The position numbers were made by a program, and so were the translations under genes. From positions 1 to 9,422 of the forward strand of contig JAHFBR010000036.1 of the NCBI GenBank assembly GCA_023249955.1: a stretch of DNA of 9,422 nt. Reading direction: 5' to 3'. This DNA comes from a bacterium. GTDB taxonomy: Bacteria; Babelota; Babeliae; Babelales; RVW-14. Under the pieces are notes generated by a model, which saw only the letters and a program-made list of their open reading frames with translations, searched no databases and had not been told where the DNA came from. Shown here piece by piece: positions 5,961-9,422 of this stretch (positions are counted from its first letter, which is position 1; each line of letters opens with the position of its first letter).

Positions 5961-6854
5961 ATGAAGAGATTTAATAATTTTTTATTGGCCGCAGCACTTT
6001 TGCTGATCGCGCCTGTTATTCACACTGCCCAAGCGGCAATGCATCATCTTCACGGTGGCTCGCCCCTTCATGCCGCAGCATGCCACGGGACTGTTATACA
6101 AATCCAAAACGCATTAAACGCACATCTACCACCAGTCCCTGTATTACCCCTGCCGGGAATGCCATTGGCAGCGCTTGTAGCCGCGCACCCTGTACACATT
6201 CAACACATACAGGCAAACCGCATTAACAATGCGACAGCCAATGAACTTTGGACACCACTTCACTGCGCTGCATGGCAAGGTGCAGCCGATAGATTGCACG
6301 CATTACTACATAGCCCTGCAGGCGGTTTTCGTCCCTTTGTCATCCTGGACGCTCAGACTAACTGGCATTGGACGCCTCTGCACTTGGCAGCAAGGTATAA
6401 TCATCACTTAGCAATCATAGAACTACTTGCAGCAGGAGCAAATCCAGCAGCTCAAACAAATCTCGGTACAACTCCAAGAGCTCTCGCTACTAATAACTTT
6501 GCCCATCAAGCTGTTCAAACTCTTGACGATTGGACTAACTTTCTAGCAGCACCAAACCCCGCAGCTTTGCCACCCATGCACCTTGCCGCGCAAACAAATA
6601 ACACAACAGCAATTCGCATTCTTGCATTGCAAGGCATCGACCTTAATCAACCAGATCCAAATAATCACAACAGATCCCCGCTCCACGTAGCCGTTATGCA
6701 TAATGCCATTGGTGTTGCAACGACATTGCTCAATGTGGGAGCAAACCCTAATTCGGTAGATGCATTTGGTTTCACACCACTAACCTATGCTGCACCATTT
6801 CTCGCAGCAATGGCCCCAATGAATGCATTGCTCGTAGCCAACGGCGGGCATTAA
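5961..6854 (+). CDS. secreted ankyrin-repeat protein
   Basis: This 297-aa protein starts with a clear signal peptide (KR at 2-3, core FLLAAALLLIAPVI, likely cleavage after AQA at 26). About seven ankyrin repeats follow, recognised by the TPLHxAA helix start: GSPLHAAACHG (33-43), WTPLHCAAWQG (97-107), WTPLHLAARYN (137-147) followed by ELLAAGANPAA (154-164), GTTPRALATNN (169-179), LPPMHLAAQTN (203-213), RSPLHVAVMHN (238-248) followed by LLNVGANPNSVDA (257-269), and FTPLTYAA (271-278). A Pro/Leu-rich insert (56-72) separates repeats 1 and 2. Ankyrin repeats bind proteins; many host-associated bacteria carry large sets, some acting on the host. Export past the inner membrane is predicted; delivery further out is not shown. 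GGAGG (5947-5951) lies 9 nt before the ATG. The partner is unknown. Confidence 0.9.
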   Translation: MKRFNNFLLAAALLLIAPVIHTAQAAMHHLHGGSPLHAAACHGTVIQIQNALNAHLPPVPVLPLPGMPLAALVAAHPVHIQHIQANRINNATANELWTPLHCAAWQGAADRLHALLHSPAGGFRPFVILDAQTNWHWTPLHLAARYNHHLAIIELLAAGANPAAQTNLGTTPRALATNNFAHQAVQTLDDWTNFLAAPNPAALPPMHLAAQTNNTTAIRILALQGIDLNQPDPNNHNRSPLHVAVMHNAIGVATTLLNVGANPNSVDAFGFTPLTYAAPFLAAMAPMNALLVANGGH

Positions 6855-6888
6855 TGCGCTAATCAAAATTTACCCTCGCTCACTCTTC

Positions 6889-6929
6889 AATAAGCCTTCT
6901 GCGGATTCCTGCAGGAGGCTTATTTGCTT
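6889..6929 (+). terminator. terminator of the ankyrin-repeat gene
   Basis: AATAAGCCTTCTGC (6889-6902) pairs with GCAGGAGGCTTATT (6911-6924) along 14 bp with one G·U pair and an 8-nt loop. The tail TGCTTT is a weak T tract. It lies 34 nt after the stop codon. The tail overlaps the -35 box of the next promoter. Confidence 0.65.
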
Positions 6930-6952
6930 TAGCCCAACACTCTGGCTATACT
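6924..6952 (+). promoter_or_regulatory. promoter of the superoxide dismutase gene
   Basis: TTGCTT (6924-6929) and TATACT (6947-6952) are 17 nt apart. The start would be near 6959, giving a ~42-nt leader. AAGGAG (6989-6994) lies 6 nt before the ATG. Confidence 0.55.
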
Positions 6953-7000
6953 GCGTTTTCATGAGACATATCCACCATCATTTATTCCAAGGAGATCTGT

Positions 7001-7780
7001 ATGAAATGCCCAATCACGGCATGCACCTATCTTGTCCCGCTGATCATTGTTGCTGCTGCAGCGCTTTTTTATCTGCGCTACCGCTCACAATGCTGCACGC
7101 CCTGCGCTGCACCTAAAAGCATGCAGCCGACTAAAATAACATTGTATGGCCTCAAATATCCGTTCACGCTTCCCGCATTAAAATATGATTACACCGCGCT
7201 TGAGCCACACGTCGACGCAGAAACCATGCAAATTCACCACACAAAACATCATCAAGCGTACATTGATAACGTCAACAAAGCTCTCCAAACAGCCCCTGAA
7301 TTTCAAAAATACACGCTGGAAGAGCTTTTGGCGAACATTGATGCCCTTCCACAATCAATTCGCGAGGCAGTGCGCAATAATGCTGGTGGACATTTCAACC
7401 ACACCCTATTTTGGGAAATGATGATCCCACAAGGGGGCGGCAAACCAACCGAAGTTGTTGCTCAAGCAATCAATAAAAAATTTGGTTCATTTGATGCATT
7501 CAAAGAGGAGTTTAACAAAGCAGCGGCAACACGTTTTGGCAGCGGCTGGGCCTGGCTGTGCATGACCCCAGAAAAAACGCTGGTTGTTATCTCAACACCA
7601 AATCAAGATGGACCATTGGGCCAAGGCCTGTATCCAATCTTGGCATTGGATGTTTGGGAGCACGCATACTACCTGAAGTATCGCAATAAGCGCATTGATT
7701 ACGTCGGTGCATGGTGGAACGTGGTCAACTGGAAACACGTCGAAAAACTGTATCAAGACGCGCTCAAAACATTGGCATAA
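7001..7780 (+). CDS. sodA: membrane-anchored manganese-type superoxide dismutase
   Basis: This enzyme converts superoxide to oxygen and hydrogen peroxide. The catalytic part (about 53-259) is a complete Fe/Mn SOD. Metal ligands are H79 (in IHHTKHH), H134 (in [10 protein letters not shown]), and D217 and H221 (in DVWEHAYY). The second-sphere Y87 and H83 are present. G130 with the distal glutamine Q202 (in TPNQDGP) favours manganese over iron, by family rule; cambialistic use is possible. An N-terminal extension of about 50 residues is absent from cytoplasmic enzymes (~200 aa). It holds one hydrophobic helix (about 10-25) followed by basic RYR and a C-C-x-x-C cluster (31, 32, 35). It probably tethers the enzyme to the inner membrane; basic residues after the helix make the side uncertain. 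The gene has its own promoter and a strong terminator. Enzyme identity sure; location inferred. Confidence 0.93.
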   Translation: MKCPITACTYLVPLIIVAAAALFYLRYRSQCCTPCAAPKSMQPTKITLYGLKYPFTLPALKYDYTALEPHVDAETMQIHHTKHHQAYIDNVNKALQTAPEFQKYTLEELLANIDALPQSIREAVRNNAGGHFNHTLFWEMMIPQGGGKPTEVVAQAINKKFGSFDAFKEEFNKAAATRFGSGWAWLCMTPEKTLVVISTPNQDGPLGQGLYPILALDVWEHAYYLKYRNKRIDYVGAWWNVVNWKHVEKLYQDALKTLA

Positions 7781-7800
7781 AGAATCTTAAGTTTTGTAAC

Positions 7801-7845
7801 GCCGCTCGTGGGCCTCAACAGGGCCTTCGGGCGGCTTTTTCTTTT
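7801..7845 (+). terminator. terminator of the superoxide dismutase gene
   Basis: GCCGCTCG (7801-7808) pairs with CGGGCGGC (7828-7835), and an inner GGCC/GGCC step extends the stem. The T-rich tail TTTTTCTTTT follows (7836-7845). It starts 20 nt after the stop codon. Confidence 0.85.
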
Positions 7846-7850
7846 ATACA

Positions 7851-7880
7851 TTGCATAACTGTCAAAAAACATGATAGGGT
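7851..7880 (+). promoter_or_regulatory. weak candidate promoter for the octapeptide-repeat protein
   Basis: TTGCAT (7851-7856) and TAGGGT (7875-7880) are 18 nt apart. The match to consensus is poor (three of six in each box), but the preceding terminator implies that some promoter lies here. Confidence 0.3.
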
Positions 7881-7907
7881 TATGGTAATGTCATGAAAAA
7901 TAGGGAG

Positions 7908-7916
7908 AAGGGGGAG
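7908..7916 (+). promoter_or_regulatory. Shine-Dalgarno site that sets the start of the 383-aa gene
   Basis: AAGGGGGAG lies just before ATG 7920. The in-frame ATG at 7893 has no Shine-Dalgarno and would put charged residues (MKNREKGEF) ahead of a good signal peptide, so 7920 is preferred. Confidence 0.7.
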
Positions 7917-7919
7917 TTC

Positions 7920-9071
7920 ATGATTCTAAAAAATATTGTTCAAAAAAGATTAATGACGCTCGCACTTGTTGCACTTGCAGCAGCGTATCTGCCACTTGCT
8001 GGACAAAAACGCGCAGACACAAGATCTGGTGGCGGCACAACCACTCGCAGACCATCAGGCCAACGACACATTTCTGGTGGAGCGGTTCGACAAACACGCA
8101 CCCTTAGAACATCACAACCAGCACGGCTTAGAACACCGGGCGCCCGAGCTCGCGAAAAGCTCGCGCAGCAACGCACCGCACGCACTGAACGCGTTACCAA
8201 GTACCGCACACAACAATTGCAACGTCAAGCAGGTCGCAAACAAGCACGCCAACAACCAAAAGCTTCAGCTCGCGCGTTAAGACAACAGGAAAAGCGTGCA
8301 CAAAAACAAGCGCTTCGTGGCGCGGGCGCAGCTCGCACCAGTGGCATTGTCAGTCCAGCCGTCGGAAGTAGAATCGGCGTTCTGGTTGGAGCAAGCGGCG
8401 CTGCTGTAGGCATCTCGCTAGCAACATCTGGCGTATTTTTTACGCCCACGGCACGCTTTTGGGGCTCATACCGAGTACTTAATTTCGGCTGGGGACCATG
8501 CTGGTTCTATCCAAGCTTCGGCCTCTGGTTCTACCCAGGCTGGGGCTGCTGGTACTACCCATTGTTTAGATGCTGGTATTTCCCATACGATTCCTGCTGG
8601 TTCTACCCATGGTTTGGCTGCTATGTCAGAATTTATCACGATGAACCAGAGCCTTATATTTTAATTAAAAATGAACGCGGCAAACAGCTCTACTTCGCCG
8701 TGTATCACAAAGAACGGGATGAAAACGGCAAACCCATACTGCAACTAGACGAAGCACCTCGCTACATCAGAGCTCGCAACAGCAAGATTGGCCCTGACGA
8801 AATGAAGCTTCTTCTCAAAGATCGCGGGCCTCAAGACATCATTGTTATTTCACGCGAGAAATCTAAGTTGCATCCTGAGTTGACCGAAAAACAAGCTGCT
8901 GAGCTGGTAACCATTAATGTTGGTTCCGGTCACGCCAAAAAAGAAAAAGCTCCTGCAGAAGCGATACGCTTCGATGATCTAAATGACGAACAAATGGAGC
9001 AACTGCAGTCAATTGGTCAAGACACAGCAAAACAGAAAGTTGAACAACCTATGGCTGCACCTGCGGCCTAA
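7920..9071 (+). CDS. exported protein with Arg-rich region and aromatic octapeptide repeats
   Basis: No family recognised. The 383-aa chain starts with a signal peptide (KNIVQKR, then hydrophobic LMTLALVALAAAYLPLAG, to about 28). Residues 30-140 are strongly basic: 24 arginines and only four acidic residues, rich in Q, T and A, probably disordered or nucleic-acid/polyanion binding. A Gly/Ala hydrophobic stretch (153-174) with G at 153, 157, 160, 164 and 171 may be a membrane helix or glycine zipper. Five tandem octapeptides follow (194-233), each [CL]-W-[FY]-[YF]-P-x-x-x, closed by C234. The rest (235-340) looks like a folded alpha/beta domain, with YILIKNERGKQLYFAVYHKE (246-265) and DIIVISREKSKL (306-317), then a charged, Q-rich tail. 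The last gene of the exported-protein run, it ends at a strong hairpin. A surface or envelope structural role is plausible but unproven. Confidence 0.8.
   Translation: MILKNIVQKRLMTLALVALAAAYLPLAGQKRADTRSGGGTTTRRPSGQRHISGGAVRQTRTLRTSQPARLRTPGARAREKLAQQRTARTERVTKYRTQQLQRQAGRKQARQQPKASARALRQQEKRAQKQALRGAGAARTSGIVSPAVGSRIGVLVGASGAAVGISLATSGVFFTPTARFWGSYRVLNFGWGPCWFYPSFGLWFYPGWGCWYYPLFRCWYFPYDSCWFYPWFGCYVRIYHDEPEPYILIKNERGKQLYFAVYHKERDENGKPILQLDEAPRYIRARNSKIGPDEMKLLLKDRGPQDIIVISREKSKLHPELTEKQAAELVTINVGSGHAKKEKAPAEAIRFDDLNDEQMEQLQSIGQDTAKQKVEQPMAAPAA
8499..8618 (+). repeat. five tandem 24-bp coding repeats (octapeptide array)
   Basis: Five in-frame units of 24 nt encode CWFYPSFG, LWFYPGWG, CWYYPLFR, CWYFPYDS and CWFYPWFG, followed by C. 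Trp at position 2 and Pro at position 5 are invariant; positions 3-4 are always Phe or Tyr. The DNA units differ at several bases, so the peptide pattern is kept while the nucleotides have drifted. Confidence 0.9.
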
Positions 9072-9103
9072 AAAAAGCCAAAGTATACGTTAACCTTACA
9101 CAC

Positions 9104-9144
9104 ACCAAAGAGGGCTTCCAGCAGTGGAAGCCCTCTTTGGTTTT
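9104..9144. terminator. perfect 17-bp hairpin between convergent genes
   Basis: ACCAAAGAGGGCTTCCA (9104-9120) pairs without mismatch with TGGAAGCCCTCTTTGGT (9125-9141) around a GCAG loop. On the plus strand only four T residues end it (9141-9144). On the minus strand it follows the kdsA stop directly, and the nearest T tract (TTTTTTT) comes about 27 nt later. It probably serves both converging transcripts. Confidence 0.8.
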
Positions 9145-9422
9145 AAAAAACTTCTGGAATCGGGCGACTCTTGGCCCACGCATCAAGATCTACAAGATAC
9201 GAAAGAAGCGCATCAAGATGCGCATGACGAATAGAATTTGGTCCATCACACAGAGCTTTTTCTGGCTCTTCGTGCACTTCCATAAAAATGCCCGCAATCC
9301 CTTGCACCACGGCAGCAGCAGCAAGTGTTGATACAAAAACACGGTTACCGCCCGAAGCATTACCAAGGCCACCAGGACGTTGAACGGCGTGAGTGGCATC
9401 AAGAACCACCGGCTTGCCAAAA
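9143..9422 (-). CDS. kdsA: 3-deoxy-D-manno-octulosonate 8-phosphate synthase, C-terminal part
   Basis: This is the last ~92 residues of the enzyme that condenses phosphoenolpyruvate with arabinose 5-phosphate to make KDO-8-phosphate, the precursor of the KDO sugar in lipopolysaccharide core. The 5' part lies beyond the right edge; the full protein is usually 260-285 aa. Read on the minus strand, KPVVLDATHAVQRPGG and LGNASGGNR are the family's substrate loop. IFMEVHEEPEKALCDGPNS carries the conserved E and D that, with the H of DATH, are metal ligands in metal-dependent members. Whether this enzyme needs a metal depends on an N-terminal Cys or Asn outside the window. The stop (TAA, 9143-9145) abuts the 17-bp hairpin. 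Its presence supports a lipopolysaccharide-bearing cell. Confidence 0.95.
   Translation of the reverse strand, partial: FGKPVVLDATHAVQRPGGLGNASGGNRVFVSTLAAAAVVQGIAGIFMEVHEEPEKALCDGPNSIRHAHLDALLSYLVDLDAWAKSRPIPEVF

Noticed and set aside
7966..8280. Plus-strand frame of 104 codons inside the octapeptide-repeat gene
   Set aside because: It is the shifted-frame shadow of the Arg-rich segment; the main frame has a signal peptide and a Shine-Dalgarno sequence and continues to a proper C-terminal domain.
8499..8618. 24-bp repeats considered as a CRISPR-like or non-coding array
   Set aside because: The units are contiguous without spacers, stay in frame and preserve a peptide pattern more than the DNA.
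9083..9094. Adjacent palindromes GTATAC and GTTAAC as an operator
   Set aside because: Two 6-bp palindromes side by side are short enough to arise by chance, and the site lies between convergent genes where no promoter is expected.

Overview
The window reads as a piece of chromosome from a Gram-negative (diderm) bacterium of modest GC content. A KDO-8-phosphate synthase fragment (lipopolysaccharide core) and a type IV pilus / type II secretion-like inner-membrane protein point to an outer membrane. The 5' end of a 16S rRNA gene, a secreted ankyrin-repeat protein and several lineage-specific exported proteins would fit a host-associated lineage. My best guess is candidate phylum Dependentiae (TM6) or a similar intracellular group. 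That is inference from gene content and the short 16S fragment, not a computed placement.

Left edge (1-525): the first ~98 nt of a 16S rRNA gene on the minus strand, preceded by its control region. That region has two tandem sigma70-type promoters, an A-tract-rich upstream element, a 27-nt inverted repeat between the promoters, a boxA-like antitermination site and a leader hairpin. Diverging from it on the plus strand is a two-gene unit with a 4-nt ATGA overlap: a PfkB-family sugar/nucleoside kinase (526-1647) and a single-pass membrane protein that looks like a shortened PilM/GspL-type domain fused to PilN (1644-2708).

Middle (2709-5240): a terminator and promoter overlap, followed by a ~100-nt structured leader, then rpsA (six S1 domains) and ndk six bases behind it, closed by a strong terminator. 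The leader ends in a hairpin touching the Shine-Dalgarno sequence, as expected for translational autoregulation of S1.

Right half (5241-9144): four consecutive single-gene units, each with its own candidate promoter and mostly its own terminator, all encoding proteins with an N-terminal export signal or anchor. They are a 159-aa hypothetical protein, an ankyrin-repeat protein whose leader holds a possible terminator/antiterminator pair, a membrane-tethered Mn-type superoxide dismutase, and a 383-aa protein with an arginine-rich segment and five tandem octapeptides of the type C-W-[FY]-[YF]-P-x-x-x. This block looks like an envelope/secretome cluster. A perfect 17-bp hairpin separates the last gene from the convergent kdsA fragment (9143-9422, cut by the window edge).

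No CRISPR array, transposase, tRNA or phage gene was seen. The most unusual items are the octapeptide-repeat protein, the PilM-PilN-like fusion and the structured leaders of rpsA and the ankyrin gene.
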